Origin: Hexactinellida sp. DTS-2022
Lineage: Eukaryota; Porifera; Hexactinellida
Assembly (NCBI GenBank): GCA_028753945.1
Contig: JAPNXP010000002.1
Location: 11,346,001 to 11,410,000 of the forward strand
Direction of reading: 5' to 3'
Length of the DNA: 64,000 nucleotides
Shown here: piece by piece, positions 26,530 through 39,900 of the stretch
How the letters are laid out: each line of letters starts with the position of its first letter
Numbering within the stretch: position 1 is the stretch's first letter
Made by a program: the position numbers and the translations under genes
The notes under the pieces: generated by a model
Seen by the model: only the letters and a program-made list of their open reading frames with translations
Database searches by the model: none
Told to the model about the DNA's origin: nothing

Positions 26530-29500
26530 CAAAGGTGTCCTAACAGTGCCACTGAAACTCCACTCACTCAATTAACATTCATTTAATATTCTCATATATC
26601 GAAAAACCAATTTTCGTGTGCAATGACCTTCAAAAACTCCCAAATTGATTAATTAATGGTTTAAGGATGTTTCCAATTGTTCTTTTGATAATAAGAACAA
26701 TTTATCATCAAATATGTCCTAACAGTGCCAATGAAACTCCACTAACTCAATTGACATTCATTTAAGAGCCTAATATAAAAAAAAAACCGATTTTCAAGTA
26801 CAATGACTGTCAAAAACTCCCAAATTGATAAATTTATGGTTTAAGGATGTTTCCAATTGTTTTTTTGATAATAAGAAGAATTTATCATCAAATATGTCCT
26901 AATAGTGCCAATGAAAGTCCACTAACTCCATTAACATTCATTTAAGAGCCTAATATCAAGAAAAGCCAATTTTTGTGTGCAATGACTTTAAAAACTCCCA
27001 AATTGATAAATTAATGGATTAATGACGTTTCCAGGTGTTTCCTATGATGATAAGAAGTATTTATCATCAAAATTGTCTTATCAGTGCCACTGAAACTCCA
27101 CTAACTCAATTGACATTCATTTAAGAGCCTTATATCAAGAAAACCAAATTTCAAGTACAATGACTGTCAAAATCTCCCAAATTGATAAATTAATGGTTTA
27201 AGGACGTTGCTAGTTGTTTCTTATGATGATATGAAGTATTAATCATCAAAAGTGTCCTAACAGTGCCACTGATACTCCACAAACTCAATTAACATTCATT
27301 TGAGAGCCTAATATTGAGAAAAACCAATTTTCGTTTGCAATGACTGTCAAAAACTCCCAAATTGATAAATTAATGGTTTAAGGATGTTTCCAAATGTTTT
27401 TTTGATAATAAGAAAAATATATCATCAAATATGTCCTAATAGTGCCAATGAAACTCCACTAACTCAATTAACATTCATTTAAGAGACTAATATCAAGAAA
27501 AACCTATTTTTGTGTGCAATAACTGTAAAAACTACCAAATTGATAAATTAATGGATTTAGGACGTTTCCAGTTGTTTCGTTTGGTGATAAGAAGTGTTTA
27601 TCATCAAAATAGTCCTAACAGTGCCACTGAAACTCCACTAACTCAATTGACATTCATTTAAGAGCCTAATATCAAGAAAAACCAATTTTCAAGTACAATG
27701 ACTGTCAAAAACTCCCAAATTGATAAATTAATGGTTTAAGGACGTTTGCTAGTTGTTTCTTTTGATGATATGAAGTATGTATCTTCAAAAGTGTCCTAAC
27801 AGTTCCACTGATACTCCACAAACTCAATTAACATTCATTTGAGAGCCTAATATTGAGAAAAACCAATTTTCGTGTGCAATGACTGTCAAAAACTCCCAAA
27901 TTGATAAATTAATGGTTTAAGGATGTTTCCAGTTGTTTGGTTTGATGATAAGAAGTATTTATCATGAAAAGTGTCCTATTAGTGCCACTGATACTCCACA
28001 AACTCAATTAACATTCATTTAAGAGCCTAATATTGAGAAAAACCAATTTTCGTGTGCAATGACTGTCAAAAACTCCCAAATTGATAGTTTAATGGTTTAT
28101 GGAAGTTGCTAGTTGTTTCTTTTGTTGATAAGAAGTATTTACCGGAACAGGTGTCCTAACAGTGCCACTGAAACTCCACTCACTCAATTAACATTCATTT
28201 AATATTCTCATATATCGAAAAACCAATTTTCGTGTGCAATGACCTTCAAAAACTCCCAAATTGATTAATTAATGGTTTAAGGATGTTTCCAATTGTTTTT
28301 TTGATAATAAGAACAATTTATCATCAAATATGTCCTAATAGTGCCAATGAAAGTCCACTAACTCAATTAACATTCATTTGAGAGCCTAATATCGAGGGAA
28401 ACCAATTTTTGTGTGCAATGACTGTAAAAACTCCCAAATTGATAAATTAAGGGATTTAGGACGTTTAAAGTTGTTTCGTTTGATGATAAGAATAATTTAT
28501 CACGTTTCCAGTTGTTTCTTTTGATGATAAGAAGTATTTACCGTAAAATGTGTCCTAACAGTGCCACTGAAACTCCACCGACTCAATTTACATTCATTTA
28601 AATGCCTAATATCGAGGAAACCAATTTTTGTGTGCAATGACTGTCAAAAACTCCCAAATTGATAAATTATTGGTTTAAGGATGTTTCCAATTGTTTTTTT
28701 GATAATACGAAGAATTTAACATCAAATATGTCCTAACAGTGCCAATGAAACTCCACTAACTCAATTGACATTCATTTAAGAGCCTAATATCAAAGAAAAC
28801 CGATTTTCAAGTACAATGACTGTCAAAAACTCCCAAATTGATAAATTAATGGTTTAAGGACGTTGCTAGTTGTTTCTTTTGATGATATGAAGTATTTATC
28901 ATCAAAGGTGTCCTAACAGTGCCACTGATACTCCACAAACTCAATAAACATTCATTTGAGAGCCGAATATAGAGAAAAACCAATTTTCGTGTGCAATGAC
29001 TGTCAAAAACTCCCAAATTGATAGTTTAATGGTTTAAGGAAGTTGCTAGTTGTTTCTTTTGTTGATAAGAAGTATTTACCGGAACAGGTGTCCTAACAGT
29101 GCCACTGAAACTCCAATCACTCAATTAACATTCATTTAATATTCTCATATATCGAAAAACCAATTTTCGTGTGCAATGACCTTCAAAAACTCCCAAATTG
29201 ATTAATTAATGGTTTAAGGATGTTTCCAATTGTTTTTTTGATAATAAGAACAATTTATCATCAAATATGTCCTAACAGTGCCAATGAAACTCCACTAACT
29301 CAATTGACATTCATTTAAGAGCCTAATATTAAAAAAAACCGATTTTCAAGTACAATGACTGTCAAAAACTCCCAAATTGATAAATTTATGGTTTAAGGAT
29401 GTTTCCAATTGTTTTTTTGATAATAAGAAGAATTTATCATCAAATATGTCCTAATAGTGCCAATGAAAGTCCACTAACTCCATTAACATTCATTTAAGAG

Positions 29501-30342
29501 CCTAATATCAAGAAAAGCCAATTTTTGTGTGCAATGACTTTAAAAACTCCCAAATTGATAAAGTAATGGATTAATGACGTTTCCAGGTGTTTCCTTTGAT
29601 GATAAGAAGTATTTATCATCAAAATTGTCTTATCAGTGCCACTGAAACTCCACTAACTCAATTGACATTCATTTAAGAGCCTTATATCAAGAAAACCAAT
29701 TTTCAAGTACAATGACTGTCAAAATCTCCCAAATTGATAAATTAATGGTTTAAGGACGTTGCTAGTTGTTTCTTATGATGATATGAAGTATTAATCATCA
29801 AAAGTGTCCTAACAGTGCCACTGATACTCCACAAACTCAATTAACATTCATTTGAGAGCCTAATATTGAGAAAAACCAATTTTCGTTTGCAATGACTGTC
29901 AAAAACTCCCAAATTGATAAATTAATGGTTTAAGGATGTTTCCAAATGTTTTTTTGATAATAAGAAAAATATATCATCAAATATGTCCTAATAGTGCCAA
30001 TGAAACTCCACTAACTCAATTAACATTCATTTAAGAGACTAATATCAAGAAAAACCTATTTTTGTGTGCAATGACTGTAAAAACTACCAAATTGATAAAT
30101 TAATGGATTTAGGACGTTTCCAGTTGTTTCGTTTGGTGATAAGAAGTGTTTATCATCAAAATAGTCCTAACAGTGCCACTGAAACTCCATTAACTCAATT
30201 GACTTTCATTTAAGAGCCTAATATCAAGAAAAACCAATTTTCAAGTACAATGACTGTCAAAAACTCCCAAATTGATAAATTAATGGTTTAAGGACGTTTG
30301 CTAGTTGTTTCTTTTGATGATATGAAGTATGTATCTTCAAAA
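26530..30342 (+). repeat. Fourteen-monomer period (2552 bp), second copy partial
   Basis: 26530-27790 matches 29082-30342 at an offset near 2552, fitting 14 monomers plus the 41-bp element at 28461. Shared markers are the aaaaccgattttcaag monomer, the ccttatatcaag variant, the aaaaatatatcatc variant and ttggtgataagaagtg. The match ends where gtatcttcaaaa is followed by gtgtcc in one copy and ttgtcc in the other. Confidence 0.78.
28461..28542 (+). repeat. 41-bp internal duplication (site 9, last)
   Basis: Copies at 28461-28501 and 28502-28542, 2731 bp after site 8 (15 monomers plus 41 bp). I see no further copy in zones C and D or in the reverse array. Confidence 0.92.
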
Positions 30343-30930
30343 TTGTCCTATCAGTGCCACTGAAACTCCACTAACTCAATTGACATTCATTTAAGAGCCT
30401 AAAATCAAGAAAAACCTTTTTTGTGTGCAATGACTGTAAAACTCCCAAATTTATAAATTATTGGATTAAGGACGTTTCCAGTTGTTTGGTTTGATCATAA
30501 GAATTATTTATCATGAAAAGTGTCCTAACAGTGCCACTGATACTCCACAAACTCAATTAACATTCATTTGAGAGCCTAATATTGAGAAAAACCAATTTTC
30601 GTGTGCAATGACTGTCAAAAACTCCCAAATTGATAGTTTAATGGTTTAAGGAAGTTGCTAGTTGTTTCTTATGTTGATAAGAAGTATTTACCGGAACAGG
30701 TGTCCTAACAGTGCCACTGAAACTCCACAAACTCAATTAACATTCATTTGAGAGCCTAATATTGAGAAAAACCAATTTTCGTGTGCAATGACTGTCAAAA
30801 ACTCCCAAATTGATAAATTAATGGTTTAAGGATGTTTCCAATTGTTTTTTTGATAATAAGAAGAATTTATCATCAAATATGTCCCAACAGTGCCAATGAA
30901 ACTCCACTAACTCAATTAACATTCATTTAA

Positions 30931-33900
30931 GAGCATAAAATCAAGAAAAACCAATTTTTGTGTGCAATGACTTTCAAAAAGTATGAAATAGATAAATTAG
31001 TGGTTTTAGGACGTTTCCAGTTGTTTATTTTGATGATAAGGAGAATTTATCATCAAATATGTCCTAACAGTGCCAATGAAACGCCACTAACTCAATTAAC
31101 ATTCATTTAAGAGCCTAATAGCAAGAAAAACCTATTTGTATATGCAATGACTGTCAAAAACTCCCAAACTGATAAATTAATTGATTAAGGACGTTTCCAG
31201 TTGTTTCGTTATATGATAAGAAGAATTTATCATCAAATATGTCCTAACAGTCCCAATGAAACTCCACTAACTCAATTATCATTCATTTAAGAGCTTAATT
31301 TCGAGAAAAACCAAATTTTTATGTGCAATGAATGTAAAAAACTCCCAAATTGATAAATTAATGGATTAAAGACGTTTCCAGTTGTTTCGTTTGATGATAA
31401 GAAGAATTTATCATCAAATATGTCCAAACAGTGCCAATGATACTCCACTAACTCAATTAACATTCTTTTAAGAGCCTAATATCAAGAAAAACCTATTTTT
31501 GTGTGCAATGACTGTCAAAAACTCCCAAATTGATAAATTAATGGATTAAGAACGTTTCCAGTTGTTTCGTTTGATGATGAGAAGAATATATCATCAAATA
31601 TGTCCTAACAGTGCCAATTAAACTCCACTAACTCTATTAACATTCATTTAAAAGCCTAATATCAAGAAAACCCAATCTTTATGTGCAATGACTGTCAAAA
31701 ACTCCCAAATTGATAAATTAATGGATTAAGGACGTTTCCAGTTGTTTCGTTTGATGATAAGATGAATTTATCATCAAATAGGTCCTAACAGTCCCAATGA
31801 AACTCTTCTAACTCAATAAACATTCATTTAATAGCCTAATATCGAGAAAAACAAATTTTTGTGTGCAATGTCTTGAAAAACTCAGAAATTGATAAATTAG
31901 TGTTTTAAGGATGTTTCCATTTGTTTCTTTTGATAATAAGAAGTATTTACCCTAAAGAGAACTAACAGTGCCACTGAAACTCCACTCACTCAATTTACAT
32001 TCATTTAAGAGCCCAATATCAAGTAAAACCAATTTTTGTGTGCAATGATTGTCAAAAAGTCTCAAATAGATAAATTAGTGGTTTAAGGACGTTTCCAGTT
32101 GTTTCTTTTAATGATAAGAAGTGTTTATCATAGAAAGTTTCATAACAGTTAGACTGAAACTCTTCTAACTCAATTAACTTTCAATTAATAGCCTAATATT
32201 GAGAAAAACCAATTTTTGTGTGCAATGACTATCAAAAAGTCTCAAATAGATAAATTAGTGGTTTAAGGACGTTTCCAGTTGTTTCTTTTGATGATAAGAA
32301 GTGTTTATCATAGAAAGTTTCATAACAGTTAGACTGAAACTCTTCTAACTCAATTAATATTCATTTAAGAGCCTAATATCAAGAAAAACCAATTTTATGT
32401 GCAATGACTGTCAAAAACTCCCAAATTGATAAATTAAATGTTCAAGGACGTTTCCAGTTGTTTCTTTTGATGATATGAAGTATTTAGAGTCAAAGTAGTC
32501 CTAGAAGTGCCACTTATACTCCATTAACTCAATTGACTTTCATTTATGAGCCTAATATGAAGAAAAACCAATTTTTGTGTGCAATGACTGTCAAAAACTC
32601 CCAAATTGATGAATTAATGGATTAAGGACGTTTAAAGTTGTTTGGTTAGATGATAAGAAGAATTTATCATCAAATATGTCCTAACAGTGCAAATTAAACT
32701 CCACTAACTCATATGACATTCATTTAAGAGCCTAATATCAAGAAAAACCAATTTTTATGTGCAATGACTGTCAAAAACTCCCAAATTGATAAATTAATGG
32801 ATTAAGGACGTTTCCAATTGTTTCGTTTTATGATAAAAAGAATTTATCATCAAATATGTCCTAACTGTGCTACTGAAACTCCACTCAACCAATTAACATT
32901 CTTTTAATAGCCTAATATCGAGAAAAACAAATTTTTGTCTGCAATGTATTGAAAAACTCATAAATTGATAAATTAGTGTTTTAAGGATGTTTCCATTTGT
33001 TTCTTTTAGAGATTTGAAGTGATTATCATAGAAAGTTTCCTAACAGTTAAACAGAAACTCCACTAACTCAATTAACATTCATTTAAGAGCCTAAAATCAA
33101 GAAAAACCAATTTTTGTGTGCAATGACTTTCAAAAAGTATGAAATAGATAAATTAGTGGTTTAAGGACATTTCCAGTTGTTTCTTTTGATGATAAGGAGA
33201 ATTTATCATCAAATATGTCCTAACAGTGCCAATGAAACGCCACTAACTCAATTAACATTCATTTAAGAGACTAATAGCAAGAAAAACCTATTTGTATATG
33301 CAATGACTGTCAAAAACTCCCAAACTGATAAATTAATGGATTAAGGACGTTTCCAGTTGTTTCGTTTGATGATAAGAAGTATTTATCATCAAAAGTGTCC
33401 TAACAGTCCCAATGAAACTCCACTAACTCAATTATCATTCATTTAAGAGCTTAATATCGAGAAAAACCAAATTCTTATGTGCAATGACTGTCAAAAACTC
33501 AGAAATTGATAAATTGTTGTTTTAAGGTCGTTTCCATTTGTTTCTTTTGATGATTCGAAGAATTTATCATTAATTAGTCCTAACAGTCCCAATGAAACTC
33601 TTCTAACTCAATTAACAATCATTTAATAGCCTAATATCGAGAAAAACAAATTTTTGTCTGCAATGTATTGAAAAACTCAGAAATTGATAAATTAGTGTTT
33701 TAAGGATGTTTCCATTTGTTTCTTTTAGAGATAAGAAGTGATTATCATAGAAAGTTTCCTAACAGTTAAACAGAAACTCCACTAACTCAATTAACATTCA
33801 TTTAAGAGCCTAATATCAAGAAAAACCAATTTTTGTGTGCAATGACTTTCAAAAAGTATGAAATAGATAAATTAGTGGTTTAAGGACGTTTCCAGTTGTT

Positions 33901-36900
33901 TCTTTTGATGATAAGGAGAATTTATCATCAAATATGTCCTAACAGTGCCAATGAAACGGCACTAACTCAATTAACATTCATTTAAGAGCCTAATAGCAAG
34001 AAAAACCTATTTGTATATGCAATGACTGTCAAAAACTCCCAAACTGATAAATTAATTGATTAAGGACGTTTCCAGTTGTTTCGTTTTATGATAAGAAGAA
34101 TTTATCATCAAATATGTCCTAACAGTCCCAATGAAGCTCCACTAACTCAATTATCATTCATTTAAGAGCTTAATATCGAGAAAAACCAAATTTTTATGTG
34201 CAATGAATGTAAAAAACTCCCAAATTGATAAATTAATGGATTAAGGACGTTTCCTGTTGTTTCGTTTGATGATAAGAAGAATTTATCATCAAAAGTGTCC
34301 TAACAGTGCCACTGATACTCCACAAACTCAATTAACATTCATTTGAGAGCAAAATATTGAGAAAAACCAATTTTCGTGTGCAATGACTGTTAAAAACTCC
34401 CAAATTGATAAATTAATGGTTTAAGGATGTTTCAAATTGTTTTTTTAATAATAAGAAGAATTTATCATCAAATATGTCCAAACAGTGCCAATGATACTCC
34501 ACTAACTCAATTAACATTCTTTTAAGAGCCTAATATCAAGAAAAACCAATTTTTGTGTGCAATGACTGTCAAAAACTCCCAAATTGATAAATTAATGGAT
34601 TAAGAACGTTTCCAGTTGTTTCGTTTGATGATAAGAAGAATATATCATCAAATATGTCCTAACAGTGCCAATTAAACTCCACTAACTCTATTAACATTCA
34701 TTTAAAAGCCTAATATCAAGAAAACCCAATCTTTATGTGCAATGACTGTCAAAAACTCCCAAATTGATAAATTAATGGATTAAGGACGTTTCCAGTTGTT
34801 TCGTTTGATGATAAGATGAATTTATCATCAAATAGGTCCTAACAGTCCCAATGAAACTCTTCTAACTCAATAAACATTCATTTAATAGCCTAATATCGAG
34901 AAAAACAAATTTTTGTGTGCAATGTCTTGAAAAACTCAGAAATTGATAAATTAGTGTTTTAAGGATGTTTCCATTTGTTTCTTTTGATAATAAGAAGTAT
35001 TTACCCTAAAGAGAACTAACAGTGCCACTGAAACTCCACTCACTCAATTTGCATTCATTTAAGAGCCCAATATCAAGTAAAACCAATTTTTGTGTGCAAT
35101 GATTGTCAAAAAGTCTCAAATAGATAAATTAGTGGTTTAAGGACGTTTCCAGTTGTTTCTTTTAATGATAAGAAGTGTTTATCATAGAAAGTTTCATAAC
35201 AGTTAGACTGAAACTCTTCTAACTCAATTAACTTTCAATTAATAGCCTAATATTGAGAAAAACCAATTTTTGTGTGCATTGACTATCAAAAAGTCTCAAA
35301 TAGATAAATTAGTGGTTTAAGGACGTTTCCAGTTGTTTCTATTGATGATAAGAAGTATTTATCTTCAAAAGTGTCCTAACAGGGCCAATGAAACTCCAAT
35401 AACTCAATTAACATTCATTTAAGAGTCTATTATCGAAATTAACCAATTTTTCGGTGCAATTACTCAAATTCTCCCAAATTGATAAATTAATGGATTAAGG
35501 ACGTTTCCAGTTGTTTCGTATGATGATAAGAAGAATTTATCATCAAATATGTCCTAACAGTGCAAATTAAACTCCACTAACTCATATGACATTCATTTAA
35601 GAGCCTAATATCAAGAAATCCATTTTTGATGTGCAATGACTGTCAAAAACTCCCAAATTGAAAAATTAATGGATTAAGGACGTTTCCAGTTGTTTCGTTT
35701 GATGATAAGAAGAATTTAACATCAAATAAGTCCTAACATTCCCAATGAAACAACACTAACACAATTATAATTCATTTAAGAGCCATATATCAAGAAATCC
35801 ATTTTTGATGTTCAATGACTGTCAAAAACTCCCAAATTGATAAATTAATGGATTAAGAACGTTTCCAGTTGTTTGGTTTGATGATAAGAAGAATATATCA
35901 TCAAATATGTCCTAACAGTTAAACAGAAACTCCACTAACTCAATTAACATTCATTTAAGTGCCTAATATCAAGAAAAACCAATTTTTGTGTGCAATGACT
36001 TTCAAAAAGTCTGAAATAGATAAATTAGTGGTTTAAGGACGTTTCCAGTTGTTTCTTTTGATGATAAGGAGAATTTATCATCAAATATGTCCTAACAGTG
36101 CCAATGAAACGCCACTAACTCAATTAACATTCATTTAAGAGCCTAATAGCAAGAAAAACCTATTTTTATATGCAATGACTGTCAAAAACTCCCAAATTGA
36201 TAAATTAATGGATTAAGGACGTTTCCAATTGTTTCGTTTGATGATAAAAGAATTTATCATCAAATATGTCCTAACTGTGCCACTGAAACTCCACTCACTC
36301 AATTAACATTCTTTTAATAGCCTAAAATCGAGAAAAACCAATTTCTGTGTGCAATGACTGTCAAAAACTCAGAAATTGATAAATTGTTGTTTTAAGGTCG
36401 TTTCCATTTGTTTCTTTTGATGATTCGAAGAATTTATCATCAAATATGTCCTAACATTGCCAATGAAACTCCACTAACTCAATTATCATTCATTTAAGAG
36501 CCTAATATCAAGAAAAACCATTTTTGATGTGCAATGACTTTAAAAACTCCCAAATTGATAAATTAATGGATTAAGGACGTTTCCAGTTGTTTCGTTTGAT
36601 GATAAGAAGTATTTATCATCAAAAGTGTCCTAAAAGTGCCACTGAAACTCCACAAAGTCAATTAACAATCATTTAATAGCCTAATTTGGAGAAAAACCAA
36701 TTTCTGTGTGCAATGACTGTCAAAAACTCAGAAATTGATAAATGTTGTTTTAAGGTCGTTTCCATTTGTTTCTTTTGATGATTCGAAGAATTTATCATTA
36801 ATAAGTCCTAACAGTCCCAATGAAACTCTTCTAACTCAATTAACATTCATTTAATAGCTTAATATCAAGAAAAACAAATTTTTGTCTGCAATGTATTGAA

Positions 36901-39900
36901 AAACTCAGAAATTGATAAATTAGTGTTTTAAGGATGTTTCCATTTGTTTCTTTTAGAGATAAGAAGTGATTATCATAGAAAGTTTCATGACAGTTAGAAT
37001 GAAACTCTTCTAACTCAATTAATATTCATTTAAGAGCTTAATATCAAGAAAAACCTATTTTATGTGCAATGACTGTCAAAAACTCCCAAATTGATAAATT
37101 AATGGTTCAAGGACGTTTCCAGTTGTTTCTTTTGATGATATGAAGTATTTAGAGTCAAAGTAGTCCTAGAAGTGCCACTTATACTCCATTAACTCAATTG
37201 ACTTTCATTTATGAGCCTAATATGAAGAAAAACCAATTTTTGTGTGCAATGACTGTCAAAAACTCCCAAATTGATAAATTAATGTATTAAGGACGTTTAA
37301 AGTTGTTTGGTTAGATGATAAGAAGTATTTATCATCAAAAGTGTCCTAACAGTGCCAATAAACTCCACTATCTCAATTTACATTTATTTAATAGACTAAT
37401 ATCGTGAAAAACTAATTTTAGTCTGCAATGACTGTCAAAAACGCCAAAATTGATAAATATATGGTTTAGGGACGTTTCCAGTTGTTTCTATTGATGTTAA
37501 GAAGTATTTATCTTCAAAAGTGTCCTAACAGGGCCAATGAAACTCCAATAACTCAATTAACATTCATTTAAGAGTCTAATATCGAAATAAAACAATTTTT
37601 CGGTGCAATGACTCAAATTCTCCCAAATTGATAAATTAATGGATTAAGGACGTTTCCAGTTGTTTCGTATGATGATAAGAAGAATTTATCATCAAATATG
37701 TCCTAACAGTGCAAATTAAACTCCACTAACTCATATGACATTCATTTAAGAGCCTAATATCAAGAAATCCATTTTTGATGTGCAATGACTGTCAAAAACT
37801 CCCAAATTGAAAAATTAATGGATTAAGGACGTTTCCAGTTGTTTCGTTTGATGATAAGAAGAATTTAACATCAAATAAGTCCTAACATTCCCAATGAAAC
37901 AACACTAACACAATTATAATTCATTTAAGAGCCAAATATCAAGAAAAAACAATTTTTATGTGCAATGACTGTCAAAAACTCCCAAATTGATAAATTATTG
38001 GATTAAGGACGTTTCCAAATTGTTTCGTTTTATGATAAAAAGAATTTATCATCAAATATGTCCTAACTGTGCCACTGAAACTCCACTCACTCAATTAACA
38101 TTCTTTTAATAGCCTAAAATCGAGAAAAACCAATTTCTGTGTGCAATGACTGTCAAAAACTCAGAAATTGATAAATTGTTGTTTTAAGGTCGTTTCATTT
38201 GTTTCTTTTGATGATTCGAAGAATTTATCATCAAATATGTCCTAACATTGCCAATGAAACTCCACTAACTCAATTATCATTCATTTAAGAGCCTAATATC
38301 AAGAAAAACCATTTTTGATGTGCAATGACTGTCAAAAAGTCCCAAACTGATAAATTAATTGATTAAGGACGTTTCCAGTTGTTTCGTTTTATGATAAGAA
38401 GAATTTATCATCAAATATGTCCTAACAGTCCCAATGAAACTTCACTAACTCAATTATCATTCATTTAAGAGCTTAATATCAAGAAAAACCAAATTTTTAT
38501 GTGCAATGACTGTCAAAAACTCCCAAATTGATAAATTAATGGATTAAGGACGTTTCCAGTTGTTTCGTTTGATGATATGAAGAATTTATCATCAAAAGTG
38601 TCCTAACAGTGCCACTTATACTCCACAAACTCAATTAACATTCATTTGAGAGCCTAATATTGAGAAAAACCAATTTTCGTGTGCAATGACTGTTAAAAAC
38701 TCCCAAATTGATAAATTGATGGTTTAAGGATGTTTCAAATTGTTTTTTTAATAATAAGAAGAATTTATCATCAAATATGTCCTAATAGTGCCAATGATAC
38801 TCCACTAACTCAATTAACATTCTTTTAAGAGCCTAATATCGAGAAAAACAAATTTTTGTCTGCAATGTATTGAAAAACTCAGAAATTGATAAATTAGTGT
38901 TTTAAGGATGTTTCCATTTGTTTCTTCTAGAGATAAGAAGTGATTATCATAGAAAGTTTCCTAACAGTTAAACAGAAACTCCACTAACTCAATTAACATT
39001 CATTTAAGAGCCTAATATCAAGAAAAACCATTTTTGATGTGCAATGACTTTAAAAACTCCCAAATTGATAAATTAATGGATTAAGGACGTTTCCAGTTGT
39101 TTCGTTTGATGATAAGAAGTATTTATCATCAAAAGTGTCCTAAAGGTGCCACTGAATCTCCACAAAGTCAATTAACAATCATTTAATAGCCTAATTTCGA
39201 GAAAAACCAATTTCTGTGTGCAATGACTGTCAAAAACTCAGAAATTGATAAATGTTGTTTTAAGGTCGTTTCCATTTGTTTCTTTTGATGATTCGAAGAA
39301 TTTATCATAAATAAGTCCTAACAGTCACAATGAAACTCTTCTAACTCAATTAACATTCATTTAATAGCCTAATATCGAGAAAAAACAAATTTTTGTCTGC
39401 AATGTATTGAAAAACTCAGAAATTTATAAATTAGTGTTTTAAGGATGTTTCCATTTGTTTCTTTTAGAGATAAGAAGAAATTATCATAGAAAGTTTCCTA
39501 ACAGTTAAACAGAAACTCCACGAACTCAATTAACATTCATTTAAGTGCCTAATATCAAGAAAAACCAATTTTTGTGTGCAATGACTTTCAAAAAGTCTGA
39601 AATTGATAAATTAGTGGTTTAAGGACGTTTCCAGTTGTTTCTTTTGATGATAAGGAGAATTTATCATCAAATATGTCCTAACAGTGCCAATGAAACGCCA
39701 CTAACTCAATTAACATTCATTTAAGAGCCTAATAGCAAGAAAAACCTATTTTTATATGCAATGACTGTCAAAAACTCCCAAATTGATAAATTAATGGATT
39801 GAGGACGTTTCCAATTGTTTCGTTTGATGATAAAAAGAATTTATCATCAAATATGTCCTAACTGTGCCACTGAAACTCCACTCACTCAATTAACATTCTT

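Larger units (their letters stand above)
24077..26735 (+). repeat. Local nine-monomer period (1653 bp)
   Basis: The tract starting at the 41-bp element at 24077 restarts at 25730. Correspondence holds at offset 1653 through the accgactc and aaaaacaccc monomers. It shifts by one monomer at about 26221-26400 where the second copy has an extra unit, returns after loss of one near 26540, and fades near 26735. Confidence 0.7.
15081..30930 (+). repeat. Zone B: reshuffled zone-A monomers, variable higher-order periods
   Basis: The same monomer variants as zone A recur here in changing order. Observed offsets between matching stretches are 2153 bp (20588 to 22741), 1653 bp (24077 to 25730), 2552 bp (27583 to 30135) and larger ones, each fitting a whole number of monomers with or without 41 bp. 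New variants include ttggtgataagaagtg (15591, 21768, 27583, 30135) and cattctcatatatcg-type monomers paired with ccggaacagg. The whole stretch is satellite; no gene or insertion is seen. Confidence 0.85.
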
